A stretch of 64,000 nucleotides of DNA, taken from contig NZ_AUYB01000024.1 in assembly GCF_001625655.1 (NCBI RefSeq), positions 82,682 to 146,681 on the forward strand. Reading direction: 5' to 3'. The position numbers were made by a program, and so were the translations under genes. The notes under the pieces were generated by a model that saw only the letters and a list, made by a program, of their open reading frames with translations, was not told where the DNA came from and searched no databases. Below, one piece after another: positions 18,056 to 27,448 of this stretch. Each line of letters starts with the position of its first letter. Positions within the stretch are counted from its first letter, which is position 1. This stretch comes from Pseudoalteromonas luteoviolacea DSM 6061 (GTDB lineage Bacteria; Pseudomonadota; Gammaproteobacteria; Enterobacterales; Alteromonadaceae).

Positions 18056-19893
18056 GTTCTAAATTGACTCATGGCCGACTTTAAATGGGCGGCCATATTA
18101 CTTAGCTGGTGGGCATCGTCTTGTGTTGCTTCTGCGGAGCCCAACGTATGTTCTGCGAGTGAGCTGATTTCACTGGACTCTGATAGTGCTTGCTGAGTTG
18201 CCTGAGTTTGCTGTTGCACAAGCTCTCTAATAACATGACCTTGCTGGTCTATATCAGTCATACTCTGCTCAGCGGCACTTAAAATTGCATTTGTTTCGGT
18301 GGCGGCAGTCACACCCCGTTCCATTTTTTCCACACTACTGAGCATTTTTTGTTGGGTGTCATTCGATGCGTTTTGCAGCGACTTGATAATTGAGTGGATC
18401 TCTTCAGTTTGTTGCTGAGTGCGCTTAGCCAAAGTTCGAACTTCGTCGGCGACAACTGCAAATCCACGGCCCTGCTCACCTGCACGCGCAGCTTCGATGG
18501 CAGCATTGAGCGCGAGCAAATTTGTTTGCTCCGCGATCTCGCTGATCCCGAGGCTTACTTTGCTGATATTTTGGCTATCTTGAGCAAGCTTATCAAGCGC
18601 TTGTCTACTCTCTTCAAACTCTTGCTGCAGCACTGTCATATGCTGAGCTAATTCAGTTGTATTAATGCTACCTTGCTTCACTTGTTCAGCGGCAGTACTG
18701 GCTAGTTCAGTAGCATGTTGAGCCGAGCTTTCAACTGCATCAGCAGCATTTGCCATATCGGATAACGCAGTGTGGATCCCTGTAATCTTGATCTGTTGTT
18801 GCTCTACATCGTGACGTGTATCTTGGCTAATGTGACTGAGTTTATCAGTTGCATTGTGCAAATCACTTGAGGTGGTGTGTACATCTCCCAAAAGCTCGGT
18901 AAAAGCATCTAACACTCGATTATACTGCGCCACAATGTCATTTAACTCGTCGTCTCCATGAGATTGCGCTTTGGCTCGTAAGTCACCTTGTGCAGCGCGT
19001 TGCGCAGATTCAGAAAACTCAGAAATCGTATCAACTACAGCAAAATAAAAACCGAGCATTAAGTACAATGCCACTATCAAGCTTAAAATAGAAGCTGTAG
19101 CGACGACGTTTCTTATCATCTGTTCTTGCTCGAGCTTTTCTTGCAGAAGGCTTTTCAAAGTAGGTAATGCGATCTCGACTAAAGTTCTGGTTTTTCTTTG
19201 TACATCTTGATGAGCGCTGGTAAAAGCTGCAGCGCTGAGCTCAATTTCATCTGGCTCTAGAAGCTTAGTACGAACGGCTAATTGATAACTGTCTAATGCG
19301 CGATTGAGGGCATCAATCTTTTCAGATAGTTGGGCTTTTACCTGACTGTTTTCGAGTGTTGCAATTTCAAGTTTATCAAGTAATTGGCTTTTAACTATTG
19401 GCAGTGCTTTATTGAGGTTAGACAAGGCGATAAATGAGTCGGGTGTGAACCTACCCCTAGCTATGATCGCATTGGCTTGCTCGGCAATATTGTTGACTTG
19501 ATAAACCAGTTTAGGAAGTGACTCAACAAGTGAGCGATTCAAATAAGAACGGCTCAGATCGTTATCAATTGCTAATTTAGATGCGATTGACACTTGCTCT
19601 AAAGGCGAATTTGATGCCTTACTGTTAACCATTAGACCACTGCGTTTCAGTAGTTGCTGATTTTCGCTTTGGCGGTTGTTAATTATGTTTTCGAGCAGTT
19701 TAGGGTATAGATTCAAACCTTGTTGCTGCTGCTTACTCACCTCTATTGAATGGGTTAATGTGGAGTTGAGAAAAAACAAGCTTAATGCCAGAGGCAGAAT
19801 AAGGATACCGAAGACTAAACTGATTTTTGTTTTGTACTTTAACTGCGCCATAAACGCAATGGCGGGGCTACAAACTGATCTGAGTCCTGTCAT
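18052..19893 (-). CDS. Methyl-accepting chemotaxis protein
   Basis: 613 residues. Membrane helices lie at about 21-41 and 266-290, bounding a periplasmic helical sensor of about 220 residues with no recognisable ligand motif. A HAMP region follows, then a long coiled-coil signalling domain with the conserved hairpin tip [20 protein letters not shown] near residue 480. It should pass stimuli to CheA/CheW. No C-terminal CheR-docking pentapeptide is seen. An internal ATG 14 codons in is possible but has no ribosome site. The sensed ligand cannot be told from sequence. Confidence 0.9.
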   Translation of the reverse strand: MTGLRSVCSPAIAFMAQLKYKTKISLVFGILILPLALSLFFLNSTLTHSIEVSKQQQQGLNLYPKLLENIINNRQSENQQLLKRSGLMVNSKASNSPLEQVSIASKLAIDNDLSRSYLNRSLVESLPKLVYQVNNIAEQANAIIARGRFTPDSFIALSNLNKALPIVKSQLLDKLEIATLENSQVKAQLSEKIDALNRALDSYQLAVRTKLLEPDEIELSAAAFTSAHQDVQRKTRTLVEIALPTLKSLLQEKLEQEQMIRNVVATASILSLIVALYLMLGFYFAVVDTISEFSESAQRAAQGDLRAKAQSHGDDELNDIVAQYNRVLDAFTELLGDVHTTSSDLHNATDKLSHISQDTRHDVEQQQIKITGIHTALSDMANAADAVESSAQHATELASTAAEQVKQGSINTTELAQHMTVLQQEFEESRQALDKLAQDSQNISKVSLGISEIAEQTNLLALNAAIEAARAGEQGRGFAVVADEVRTLAKRTQQQTEEIHSIIKSLQNASNDTQQKMLSSVEKMERGVTAATETNAILSAAEQSMTDIDQQGHVIRELVQQQTQATQQALSESSEISSLAEHTLGSAEATQDDAHQLSNMAAHLKSAMSQFRT

Positions 19894-19980
19894 AATTTAA
19901 TTCTTTGTTATTGAGTCACGAGATAAAGACCTTGTTAATACAAAGAATAGTTCAAAGAAATCAGATTTTTTTTTGAAGAT

Positions 19981-20012
19981 GAAAAAAAAGCCCATTATGG
20001 GCTTTTTATTTT
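19981..20012 (-). terminator. Terminator after hemL
   Basis: Stem AAAAAGCCCAT/ATGGGCTTTTT, closely packed, 28 bases beyond the hemL stop on the minus strand, ending in a T run. Confidence 0.85.
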
Positions 20013-20039
20013 CCGAATTATGGAAAACTTTTATTGTTG

Positions 20040-21326
20040 CTATGCAACTAAATTGGCAAAAGCTCGATCTGCTGCCTGAATTGTATCTTCGATATCTTGA
20101 TCACTATGCATTGTGCTTACAAAACCAGCTTCAAATGCTGACGGCGCAAGATATACGCCTTCTTCAAGCATCAAATGGAAGAAGCGTTTAAACCTTTCCA
20201 AATCACACTCAGTTGCTTGCTGGTAGCTGTCTACACGCTTAGCATCAGTAAAGAAGAAGCCAAACATCCCGCCTGCGTAATTGGTTGTAAGTGGAATGTT
20301 ATGCTTGTCAGCTGCAGCTTGAAAACCAGCACACAGCGCTTTAGATTTTGATTCTAGGGATTCATGTAAGCCTGGTGCTGATAATAGCTCTAGCGCTTTA
20401 AGCCCAGCTGCCATAGCAATTGGGTTACCAGATAACGTGCCTGCTTGATAAACAGGCCCCACTGGTGCGATAAAGTCCATGATCTCTTTTTTACCACCAA
20501 AAGCACCGACAGGCATCCCACCGCCGATAACTTTACCCAAGCAGGTTAAGTCAGGCTCAATCTTGTAGTATTGCTGCGCACCACCAAGAGCAACCCTGAA
20601 ACCAGTCATAACTTCATCAAAAATAAGGACTGATTTGTTGTCGGTACACACTGAGCGCAGACCTTCTAAGAATCCTGCAACTGGTGGAATACAGTTCATG
20701 TTACCTGCAACAGGCTCAACAATAACGCATGCAATTTGATCCCTGTACTGCTCAAAAATTGCTTTTACTTCGTCTAAATTGTTAAAGGACACTGTCAGGG
20801 TGTGTTTTGCAAAGTCAGCTGGAATACCAGGTGAGTTTGGCACGCCCATTGTTAGCGCACCTGAACCCGCTTTCACTAATAGAGAGTCAGCATGACCATG
20901 ATAACAACCCTCAAATTTAAGAATTTTATCTCTACCTGTAAAGCCACGAGCTAAGCGGATTGCACTCATGGTTGCTTCTGTACCAGAGCTCACCATGCGC
21001 ACTTTTTCGATAGATGGAACAAGCTCTTTAACTTTTTCAGCCATCAGGATTTCCGTCTCAGTTGGGGCGCCGTAACTTAAACCATTTTCAACGGCATCCA
21101 ACACTGCTTGCTTAATTTGTGGGTGGTTGTGGCCAAGGATCATCGGCCCCCATGAGCCAACATAGTCGATATAGCGATTATTATCGGCATCATAAGTAAA
21201 GGGGCCTTGTGCTTTTGTAATAAACAAAGGAGTGCCACCCACACCGTTAAACGCTCGAACAGGAGAGTTTACACCACCTGGAATGGAACTTTGTGCACGT
21301 TCAAATAAATCTTGGCTAATTGTCAT
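20040..21326 (-). CDS. hemL: Glutamate-1-semialdehyde 2,1-aminomutase
   Basis: 428 residues. The family N-terminus [18 protein letters not shown] is present, as are the PLP-binding lysine in [15 protein letters not shown], and [11 protein letters not shown] with DEVMTGFR. It makes 5-aminolevulinate for haem by the C5 pathway. The ATG at 21326 has AAGGAC 6 bases upstream; the longer open frame to the right overlaps pyrB and lacks homology. It is 16 bases downstream of pyrB on the same strand. Confidence 0.95.
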   Translation of the reverse strand: MTISQDLFERAQSSIPGGVNSPVRAFNGVGGTPLFITKAQGPFTYDADNNRYIDYVGSWGPMILGHNHPQIKQAVLDAVENGLSYGAPTETEILMAEKVKELVPSIEKVRMVSSGTEATMSAIRLARGFTGRDKILKFEGCYHGHADSLLVKAGSGALTMGVPNSPGIPADFAKHTLTVSFNNLDEVKAIFEQYRDQIACVIVEPVAGNMNCIPPVAGFLEGLRSVCTDNKSVLIFDEVMTGFRVALGGAQQYYKIEPDLTCLGKVIGGGMPVGAFGGKKEIMDFIAPVGPVYQAGTLSGNPIAMAAGLKALELLSAPGLHESLESKSKALCAGFQAAADKHNIPLTTNYAGGMFGFFFTDAKRVDSYQQATECDLERFKRFFHLMLEEGVYLAPSAFEAGFVSTMHSDQDIEDTIQAADRAFANLVA

Positions 21327-21342
21327 AATGTGTCCTTTTTGA

Positions 21343-22359
21343 TTAACTTTGGCGCTTTCTGCTGAACCAAGGTACATTGGTTTCGTATTGTTGTACTTTG
21401 TTTTCGACACCTAATGTCAGTGCGAAAAGAGCCATACGGATAAGTACACCATTTTGTACTTGTCTAAAGATGGCCAAGTTATCATTGCTATTTAAATCGT
21501 TATCTAATTCGTTTGCGTCGCTTCGGCTGTCACGCGGTAATGGGTGCATTAGTACAGACTCAGGCTTACAGTGTGCGTCATAAATTGCTTGACTGATCCT
21601 AAACCCACCGCGATATTTGTTGGCCTCTTCTTGTGAAGGAAAGCGCTCTTCTTGAATACGTGTTTGGTAAACGATATCTGCGGCTAAGTTGCCTTCCATC
21701 TTTGATACCAGCTCAATTTTATGGCCCGCGTTAGTCACAGCGTCTAACACATAGTCTGGCATTTGCAAGCCGTCTGGTGCGACCATTGAGAACTTGATGT
21801 TTTTATAGTGGCATAGCAGCTTAGAGAGAGAATGTACGGTACGACCATATTTCAAGTCTCCTACTAGCGCGATATGCATGCCATCGACACCGCGACCAAA
21901 TCGGCTCAGTTCACGGTCAATAGTCAGTAAATCTAGTAGTGCTTGAGTAGGGTGCTCGTTGGGGCCATCGCCACCATTGAGTACAGGAACATCAGAACCT
22001 GTGGCAAACTCAGCGACACTGCCTGCATCAGGGTGGCGCATAGCAACGGCATCAGCATAAGCAGAGATTACACGCGCTGTATCATACAGTGACTCACCTT
22101 TTGCCAATGCAGAGCTTTGCATGCCGGTTGTTTCTCTTACCAGTCCACCTAATAGGTTGAATGCAGTACCAAAGCTGACACGTGTGCGGGTACTTGGTTC
22201 GAAAAATAGGTTTGCAAGTACTGCGCCCTCTAACACTTGGGTACGTTTATGCTTTTTGGCATAAGGCTCCATGCGTTTGGCGACTTCAAAAATAAGTTCT
22301 ATTGCTTCTCTATCTAGTTGATTGACAGAAAGGATGTTTTCACCTTGGAAACTTAACAT
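21343..22359 (-). CDS. pyrB: Aspartate carbamoyltransferase, catalytic chain
   Basis: 338 residues. Carbamoyl-phosphate site [13 protein letters not shown], then [15 protein letters not shown] and the aspartate site HPLPRDSR are intact. It makes carbamoyl-aspartate in pyrimidine synthesis. It is longer than E. coli PyrB (311), as in Shewanella-type enzymes, and no pyrI regulatory-chain gene follows; hemL does. The ATG at 22359 is chosen since AGGAA lies 8 bases upstream inside the longer open frame, whose GTG start has no ribosome site. Confidence 0.93.
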   Translation of the reverse strand: MLSFQGENILSVNQLDREAIELIFEVAKRMEPYAKKHKRTQVLEGAVLANLFFEPSTRTRVSFGTAFNLLGGLVRETTGMQSSALAKGESLYDTARVISAYADAVAMRHPDAGSVAEFATGSDVPVLNGGDGPNEHPTQALLDLLTIDRELSRFGRGVDGMHIALVGDLKYGRTVHSLSKLLCHYKNIKFSMVAPDGLQMPDYVLDAVTNAGHKIELVSKMEGNLAADIVYQTRIQEERFPSQEEANKYRGGFRISQAIYDAHCKPESVLMHPLPRDSRSDANELDNDLNSNDNLAIFRQVQNGVLIRMALFALTLGVENKVQQYETNVPWFSRKRQS

Positions 22360-22510
22360 GCGGCGATTCCTAATCACAGATTGACAACAGGAGGCAAGGC
22401 TGCGCTCCTAACCGAGATAACCTTGGTAACTCTAGGTTACTGGAACGACATAATAGCATAGTTCCTAGCTATCTGGTGAGTATGACGGCACTGTGTCCGT
22501 CATATTTACG

Positions 22511-22945
22511 CTAAAAAAATGGTTTTAATACTGCCAACAGAATAATTGGTAACAATAGGAAAACAGGGAATTCATTGTAGTAGCGATAGAAACGCGTACT
22601 ACGAATGTTTCTGTCGTGTTTGAAGTCGGCTAATAACTTAAAACAGTATGCGTGATAAATGTATAAAATGATTACAAAAACAAGCTTGTAATGAAGCCAC
22701 AAGTTATATTTGAACCACTCTCTACCATATTCAACAATCGTAAGTACGCCAAAAACAGTTGTTAAGATTGCAAAAGGCGTTACGAAATACAGCAAACGAC
22801 GCTCCATAATTTTGAGCATGGCCTTACAGGCTTTTTCTTCCGTCATTGTGTGGTATATGAATAACCGAGGTAAGTAAAAAATACCAGCAAACCAAGCTAC
22901 CATAAAAAAGATGTGCAAGGCTTTGTAAATCAACAGCGCGCTCAT
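22511..22945 (-). CDS. hemJ: Protoporphyrinogen IX oxidase HemJ
   Basis: 144 residues, four membrane helices. KALHIFFMVAWFAGIFYLPRLF, with the conserved His10, and WLHYKLVFVIILYIYHAYCF match the HemJ family, which oxidises protoporphyrinogen to protoporphyrin in bacteria lacking HemG or HemY. GGGGC sits before its ATG. It lies upstream of pyrB and hemL on the same strand, a second haem gene in this block. Confidence 0.9.
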   Translation of the reverse strand: MSALLIYKALHIFFMVAWFAGIFYLPRLFIYHTMTEEKACKAMLKIMERRLLYFVTPFAILTTVFGVLTIVEYGREWFKYNLWLHYKLVFVIILYIYHAYCFKLLADFKHDRNIRSTRFYRYYNEFPVFLLLPIILLAVLKPFF

Positions 22946-22964
22946 AATGCCCCTTATGCATGTA

Positions 22965-24647
22965 TTAAAGTAAACTATTTCTCATTGTTAGTATGTGTCT
23001 TAATTTGTCCCATCGAACGACCCCCATAATTTGCAGGCTGTCTTTTTGATTGTACACATATACAGCGCCAGAGCGCTTATCTTTAAGTAACTCAAATGCT
23101 TCAGCTAGCGTTGCTTGAGTACTTAGACCCTGTAAAGGGACATACTTAATTGTGGCACTGTCATCTGAGATCAAAGTTAAGTCGTACTCAGCTAACTGAT
23201 AGCCTGTCTCTTCGTCATAAACAATCAGCGGCGTTTGGCTATCAACCGCGGACAGGGTTTCTTTTATTTGCTCTTTATCGTTTGAATAAAGAAGTTTGAA
23301 GTCTTCTTCCATCTCTTCAACAATCCCCACTTTTTGCAATGCTTCCTTGGCTGGCGACACTTGATAAGGCAACCCTTGAAAATCGAGCTGTTGCAAAAAT
23401 ATAGAGCGATTACCAAATACTTGTAGAGCGGTGACATATGCGGTTGAAATAATGAGCATCGCGGGTACAACAATTTGTGGATTTGAGGTTAATTCCATCA
23501 CCGCAGTTAAGGCAGCCAAAGGTGCATGTAATGTTGCGGCCAATAACCCCGCCATGCCTAATACGCCATAGGTACCGGCAACAGCGGTATCTGGAGAAAT
23601 AAACTGGGCAAAAAATGCCATAAGAGTACCCATTATAACCCCTAAGCCAATGACTGGGCCGATCAGCCCTCCGGGTATACCTAGGCCAATGGCAAATAAA
23701 GTTGCTAAGAGTTTAGCGATAAATATAGTGGTCAATAACTGTAAGTTATCAGGTGTTTCTACCGCGAGTTTTATTGCGCTCATACCCGAGCCCATAGCTT
23801 CAGGCACAAGGTAACCAATCAAGCCTGCAATGAGCCCAGCCAACAAGAGTCGTGGGAACATACTGATAGGTTTGAATGTTTTGATAATTAACATTAGGTT
23901 TTGATTGAAGGCAAATGCGATGGCGCCAAGAGCAAAACCACAGACTATCAAATAGGGGTAGTGCCAAAAACTCAGCATTTCGATTTGAATAAGCGAAAGC
24001 TCAGAAACATTGCCAAAAACAACTTGGGTTGCTAACGCGCCGGTCACAGCAGCAAGCATAATGGGTACAAAAATATGAATTTTATATTCTCGCAGAACGA
24101 CTTCCATGACAAAAATAACCGCGGCTAAGGGGGTATTAAATGATGCAGCAATACCAGCTGCGACACCACACCCCGCTAATGTACGCGCCGCATTATGAGG
24201 TAAATGTAACCTTTCAGTGAGGACACTGGCACCAGTGGCTCCCATGTGCACAGATGGGCCTTCTCGGCCAACAGAGAAGCCACAAATTAGCGCAATGCCG
24301 CCACCGAAAAATTGATTTACAGAATTCCAAATTGGCATATGCCCGTAATGGTGCTTGATGCGGTTTATAACAAATGGAATGCCAAGGCGATAATGTTTAA
24401 ATCCAGTCAAACTTGCAAACAGTGCGATAATTAAGGCTGCGCCAACGGGTAGCAATAGCCTTTGATGTTGTGCGAGCGTGGTAAAGTCGTCATGACTGTC
24501 TAAAAAGAATGATTGGACCAACTCTATCATGAGGCGAAATAAGATGATCAATATCGCAGCGATTAGGCCAGCACACACGCCAAGCAAGCACAGTTGTGCT
24601 GAAGTCTTCGGTTTTGCTAGGCGGCGCCTCACTTGATCAAGAGTCAT
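22965..24647 (-). CDS. ClC-family chloride channel or chloride/proton antiporter
   Basis: 560 residues. About ten to twelve membrane segments cover residues 20-430 with the ClC selectivity signatures GREGPSVHMG, GIPGGLIGP (around 330) and a C-terminal pore tyrosine region. After the membrane part come about 130 soluble residues with a CBS-like pattern (TQATLAEAFELLKDKRSGAVYVY). The residue after GREGP that marks antiporters cannot be assigned surely by eye, so channel versus antiporter is open. It is 19 bases upstream of hemJ. Confidence 0.88.
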   Translation of the reverse strand: MTLDQVRRRLAKPKTSAQLCLLGVCAGLIAAILIILFRLMIELVQSFFLDSHDDFTTLAQHQRLLLPVGAALIIALFASLTGFKHYRLGIPFVINRIKHHYGHMPIWNSVNQFFGGGIALICGFSVGREGPSVHMGATGASVLTERLHLPHNAARTLAGCGVAAGIAASFNTPLAAVIFVMEVVLREYKIHIFVPIMLAAVTGALATQVVFGNVSELSLIQIEMLSFWHYPYLIVCGFALGAIAFAFNQNLMLIIKTFKPISMFPRLLLAGLIAGLIGYLVPEAMGSGMSAIKLAVETPDNLQLLTTIFIAKLLATLFAIGLGIPGGLIGPVIGLGVIMGTLMAFFAQFISPDTAVAGTYGVLGMAGLLAATLHAPLAALTAVMELTSNPQIVVPAMLIISTAYVTALQVFGNRSIFLQQLDFQGLPYQVSPAKEALQKVGIVEEMEEDFKLLYSNDKEQIKETLSAVDSQTPLIVYDEETGYQLAEYDLTLISDDSATIKYVPLQGLSTQATLAEAFELLKDKRSGAVYVYNQKDSLQIMGVVRWDKLRHILTMRNSLL

Positions 24648-24792
24648 ATTTTATCGCTGTGTTTAGGTATATACCTGTATTTTATCAAAAGATAATCGCT
24701 AAGTCCCTGACATAAGTCTAGTTATGAGGTCAAAATATTTCGGATATCATGTTTACAGTTCTGCCATTACATAAAGTTCAACAGAGCGTCAG

Positions 24793-24817
24793 ATACTTGA
24801 TTAAAATAGTCGGGTAT
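24793..24817 (+). promoter_or_regulatory. IscR type-1 operator over the erpA promoter
   Basis: The 25 bases fit the IscR type-1 consensus ATASYYGACTRWWWYAGTC followed by RRSTAT at 24 of 25 positions; the only change is GAT for GAC in the left half. It overlaps the -35 region and spacer of the erpA promoter, the place for repression by [2Fe-2S]-IscR. Confidence 0.75.
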
Positions 24818-24825
24818 TAGATAAT
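24797..24825 (+). promoter_or_regulatory. erpA promoter
   Basis: TTGATT at 24797-24802, 17-bp spacer, GATAAT at 24820-24825; start expected near 24832. The IscR-type operator covers its left part. Confidence 0.65.
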
Positions 24826-24857
24826 TCCGCTAATTATTGTACAAGGGTCGAATGCAC

Positions 24858-25196
24858 ATGTCAGAAGAGTTACCTATTAAATTTAGCGATGCGGCAGCAG
24901 CTCGCGTTAAAGAGCTGATTTCTGAAGAAGAAAATCCGGAATTAAAGCTTCGCGTATATGTAACTGGTGGAGGATGCTCAGGTTTCCAGTATGGATTCAC
25001 ATTTGATGAAAAAGTAAATCCTGGTGATTTGGAAATTGAAAAAAATGGTGTGGTCATGGTAGTTGACCCAATGAGTATTCAGTACCTAGTGGATGGAATC
25101 GTTGATTATACTGAGGGGCTGGAAGGGGCACGTTTCTTCGTAAATAACCCTAACGCGACAACTACATGCGGTTGTGGTGCGAGCTTCAGCGTATAG
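24858..25196 (+). CDS. erpA: Iron-sulfur cluster insertion protein
   Basis: 112 residues, A-type carrier. The three cluster cysteines are in [11 protein letters not shown] and CGCG near the C-terminus, and the sequence follows E. coli ErpA closely. It delivers Fe-S clusters to apo-enzymes such as IspG/IspH and respiratory proteins. Two ATG codons lie close, at 24852 and 24858, both after AAGGG; the second gives the usual N-terminus MSEELPIKF. Control by IscR is suggested by the operator upstream. Confidence 0.95.
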   Translation: MSEELPIKFSDAAAARVKELISEEENPELKLRVYVTGGGCSGFQYGFTFDEKVNPGDLEIEKNGVVMVVDPMSIQYLVDGIVDYTEGLEGARFFVNNPNATTTCGCGASFSV

Positions 25197-25214
25197 TAGA
25201 ATTGAATAATCAGT

Positions 25215-25244
25215 GAAAAGCCATGCCAATGCATGGCTTTTTTA
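25215..25244. terminator. Bidirectional terminator between erpA and a converging small gene
   Basis: Stem AAAGCCATGC/GCATGGCTTT with loop CAAT and T-run on both strands. It overlaps the stop codon of the minus-strand small gene. Confidence 0.88.
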
Positions 25245-25418
25245 TGCCGGGTTAGTGACATGGATCATTAGCACGAAAAACCCTAAAACAAACGCCGAAA
25301 AGGCGAGAATATAAATAAATCCGCGTTTTCCCTGTTTGATGGGCACCCCATTTACCTTCAAAAAGTAATACCAACCAAAACAAAGAATGAGTGGCAGTAA
25401 AAATAAGATTCGAATCAT
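25242..25418 (-). CDS. Small inner-membrane protein, unknown
   Basis: 58 residues: MIRILFLLPLILCFGWYYF, a polar loop VNGVPIKQGKRG, then FIYILAFSAFVLGFFVLMI and HVTNPA. Two membrane helices joined by a short basic loop, so a hairpin with both ends on the same side. AGGGTG lies 5 bases before the ATG, and the stop lies inside a terminator shared with erpA; both support a real gene. It is not recognised. Convergent to erpA. Confidence 0.65.
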   Translation of the reverse strand: MIRILFLLPLILCFGWYYFLKVNGVPIKQGKRGFIYILAFSAFVLGFFVLMIHVTNPA

Positions 25419-25528
25419 TTTTGCACCCTAATTTTTCGATTAAATTTAAGGTTAGCTCTAAATAACTAATTTTAAAAGAAAAATAAATTATTTCAAATAC
25501 TGGTACAAGATATAAAATTTTTGTTAAA

Positions 25529-25623
25529 GTGTACCCTGTACCTTACATGAAAAAAATGAATATAATTTTTCAAAAATTTATTAGGATTTAGCGCTAAGAT
25601 AGTCTATACCTAATTGGGTACAC
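25529..25623. promoter_or_regulatory. Inverted GTGTACCC ... GGGTACAC pair before the HTH gene
   Basis: GTGTACCC (25529-25536) and GGGTACAC (25616-25623) are exact reverse complements 79 bases apart; the left copy is followed by another GTACC. A perfect TTAGCGCTAA palindrome lies between (25588-25597). These could be operators for the HTH regulator downstream, or long-range RNA pairing. Confidence 0.4.
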
Positions 25624-25700
25624 AGGAACAAGGCCTGTTGGCAAAACAGGAAATACGCAAGACCCATAGGGTCTGTAGCGAGTATTTTTTCTTATATACG
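25616..25700 (+). ncRNA. Structured leader RNA, possible switch, before the HTH gene
   Basis: CCTGT at 25634-25638 can pair with ACAGG at 25622-25626 or at 25646-25650, so two hairpins exclude each other. Next, stem GACCC/GGGTC (loop ATA, 25661-25673) is embraced by AAATAC/GTATTT with internal loops GCAA and TGTAGCGA, and six T follow, like a terminator. The order GGCAAAAC, ACGCAA, stem, GTAGCG recalls the c-di-GMP-I (GEMM) riboswitch, but the P1b hairpin and closing stem are missing. The HTH gene starts 75 bases later. Structure is seen; function is inference. Confidence 0.45.
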
Positions 25701-25774
25701 AAGTGCAGTTGAGTGAGACGGGCAAATTTCACAAAGCTGCTTAAGGTAAATCATCAAGTAGGAGATGTTTATTT

Positions 25775-26020
25775 ATGATGGGTAAAACGGTTTCTTCAGA
25801 AGAAAACGGAAAGTTAACAAAATGGTTGAAATCAAAGCGTCATGAGAAAGGCCATACAATGCGTAGCCTTGCTCAAGTTTTAGGTACGCCGCATTCATTT
25901 ATTGGCAAAATTGAGAACCAAGAACGTCGTTTAGATGTAATCGAATTCTTGCGTTACTGTGAGGCACTTGAGGTAGACCCATACGAAGGCCTTTCACTAA
26001 TCAATAAAGAAGAGCTATAA
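25775..26020 (+). CDS. Small XRE-type helix-turn-helix regulator
   Basis: 81 residues, almost all one HTH_XRE domain: WLKSKRHEKGHTMRSLAQVLGTPHSFIGKIENQERRLDVIEFLRYCEAL, with the recognition helix around HSFIGKIENQ. No sensor domain, so it is a compact DNA-binding dimer. GGAG lies 10 bases before the ATG; a second in-frame ATG follows at once. A long 5' region with inverted repeats and a foldable RNA precedes it, which suggests feedback control. Targets are unknown. A terminator follows at 26041. Confidence 0.82.
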   Translation: MMGKTVSSEENGKLTKWLKSKRHEKGHTMRSLAQVLGTPHSFIGKIENQERRLDVIEFLRYCEALEVDPYEGLSLINKEEL

Positions 26021-26040
26021 ATCCAGGCGGATTGAAAAGC

Positions 26041-26068
26041 AAGGTGCAAGGAAATGCACCTTAATTTT
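26041..26068 (+). terminator. Terminator after the HTH gene
   Basis: Stem AAGGTGCA/TGCACCTT, loop AGGAAA, then AATTTTG. It touches the stop codon of converging ampG. Confidence 0.65.
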
Positions 26069-27440
26069 GTTGATGATAAGACGCTTCGATCTTATACAGC
26101 TTATGTCGAATAAAGTAGAGAAATAGCAGGGAAGGCAGCACCATTAAAGCCGTTATCACAAAGAAAACAGCCCAGTCTCCATCTAACCAATCATCAATTA
26201 CCACCCCACTATAACTTGATAGTAGTGTTCGACTTAAACTCCCCAGTGAAGCGAGCAAGGCATAGTGAGTAGCGCTGAAGGTTCTGTCACACAACATCGA
26301 GATAAATGCAACTAAGGCAACGAGCGACCAGGCCTGAGTGAATCCATCTATTACGATTGCAAGTGCATACAAGTGCTCCTTTGGCCCAGCAACTGCGATC
26401 CAAGAGAACATTAAATTTGATGCGGCCATTGCGAGTCCACTGATAAATAGGCCTTTGACTATGCCATATTTGTGGTTGAATATGCTGCCTAAAAATGCGA
26501 ATACTATGGTGATTAAGCCGGTACCAAGCTTGGAATATTGTGCAATTTGAGTGTTGCTAAAGCCTATCTCTTTATAAAACACAATAGACATGCGAGCCAA
26601 GAAAGCTTCACCGATTTTAAATAAAAATATAAAGGTGAGCAGAGCAAGTGCGGTGCTGACACCATTATTTTTGAAGAAGCTAACAAAGGGAGCGACGACT
26701 GTCACACCTAACCAGGCTAGCAACTTATTGACTCGGGAGTTGCCTAGAGATGACAGTTTGTCTTCATAGGCTTGTTGGATCTGAGCTTGTGCAGTATCTC
26801 GGTGTGACTCAGGCTCTTTGGCAAACAGTGTTACTATGACCAATAAACACATGATCCCTGAAAGCACTAAATATACATCTGGCCACTCAACATAGGGTAA
26901 ATCTGCAGCAAAAAATGGAATTGCGCCAAGCAACGCATAACCAGTCCACCAGCCTGAAGTGGCCATCGCTGCGGCTGCTGTGGACTTTTCACTTTCAGCT
27001 TGTGGCAGGATATCAATACGGTAGCCGTCAATTGCAATGTCGTGAGTTGCCGCAAAAAGCGCAATCAAAAAGCATAATAAAGCCGCATGAAATAATTGAT
27101 TCTGTAAGTCAATAAAAGCCAAGCCAACCGCACTGACGGTAATGACTGTTTGTCCTAAAAGTATCCAGCTTCGCCTTTGCCCTAGCTTTGAGCCTATAAA
27201 GGGCAGTGCTAAGCGATCTACGAGTGGCGACCACAAAAAGTTGATTGTGTAAGCACTGAATACAATACCAAATAAGCCAATTAGACTTCGACTTAATCCT
27301 TCGTCTTTAAGCCATGCCGACATGACTGACCCAATAAGAACCCAAGGAAAGCCTTGACTCATACCAAAAGCAAATACAGTCAATAATCGCTTATCTTTAT
27401 AATAACTTAAATACTTAGCAATACTTGTTGTGGTCGCCAT
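26061..27440 (-). CDS. ampG: AmpG-family muropeptide permease (MFS)
   Basis: 459 residues, about twelve membrane helices. The N-terminus LLTVFAFGMSQGFPWVLIGSVMSAWLKDEGLSRS, WSPLVDR and the ATHDIAIDGYRIDIL segment are typical of AmpG, which imports anhydro-muropeptides for cell-wall recycling. The ATG at 27440 is used; a TTG at 27452 overlapping the stop of the upstream isomerase is closer to a GAAGAG and could be the true start. AmpG next to yajG and bolA is an arrangement also known from E. coli. Confidence 0.87.
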   Translation of the reverse strand: MATTTSIAKYLSYYKDKRLLTVFAFGMSQGFPWVLIGSVMSAWLKDEGLSRSLIGLFGIVFSAYTINFLWSPLVDRLALPFIGSKLGQRRSWILLGQTVITVSAVGLAFIDLQNQLFHAALLCFLIALFAATHDIAIDGYRIDILPQAESEKSTAAAAMATSGWWTGYALLGAIPFFAADLPYVEWPDVYLVLSGIMCLLVIVTLFAKEPESHRDTAQAQIQQAYEDKLSSLGNSRVNKLLAWLGVTVVAPFVSFFKNNGVSTALALLTFIFLFKIGEAFLARMSIVFYKEIGFSNTQIAQYSKLGTGLITIVFAFLGSIFNHKYGIVKGLFISGLAMAASNLMFSWIAVAGPKEHLYALAIVIDGFTQAWSLVALVAFISMLCDRTFSATHYALLASLGSLSRTLLSSYSGVVIDDWLDGDWAVFFVITALMVLPSLLFLYFIRHKLYKIEASYHQQN

Positions 27441-27448
27441 AGTATGTG

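Noticed and set aside
22481..22504. TATGACGG/CCGTCATA hairpin after hemJ
   Set aside because: A real inverted repeat, but no T-run follows on the minus strand; not called a terminator or a pyrB attenuator.
25616..25690. Calling the leader a c-di-GMP-I riboswitch
   Set aside because: Some short blocks agree in order, but the GGCAAACC element is altered and the P1b hairpin and closing stem are missing, so only a structured leader is reported.
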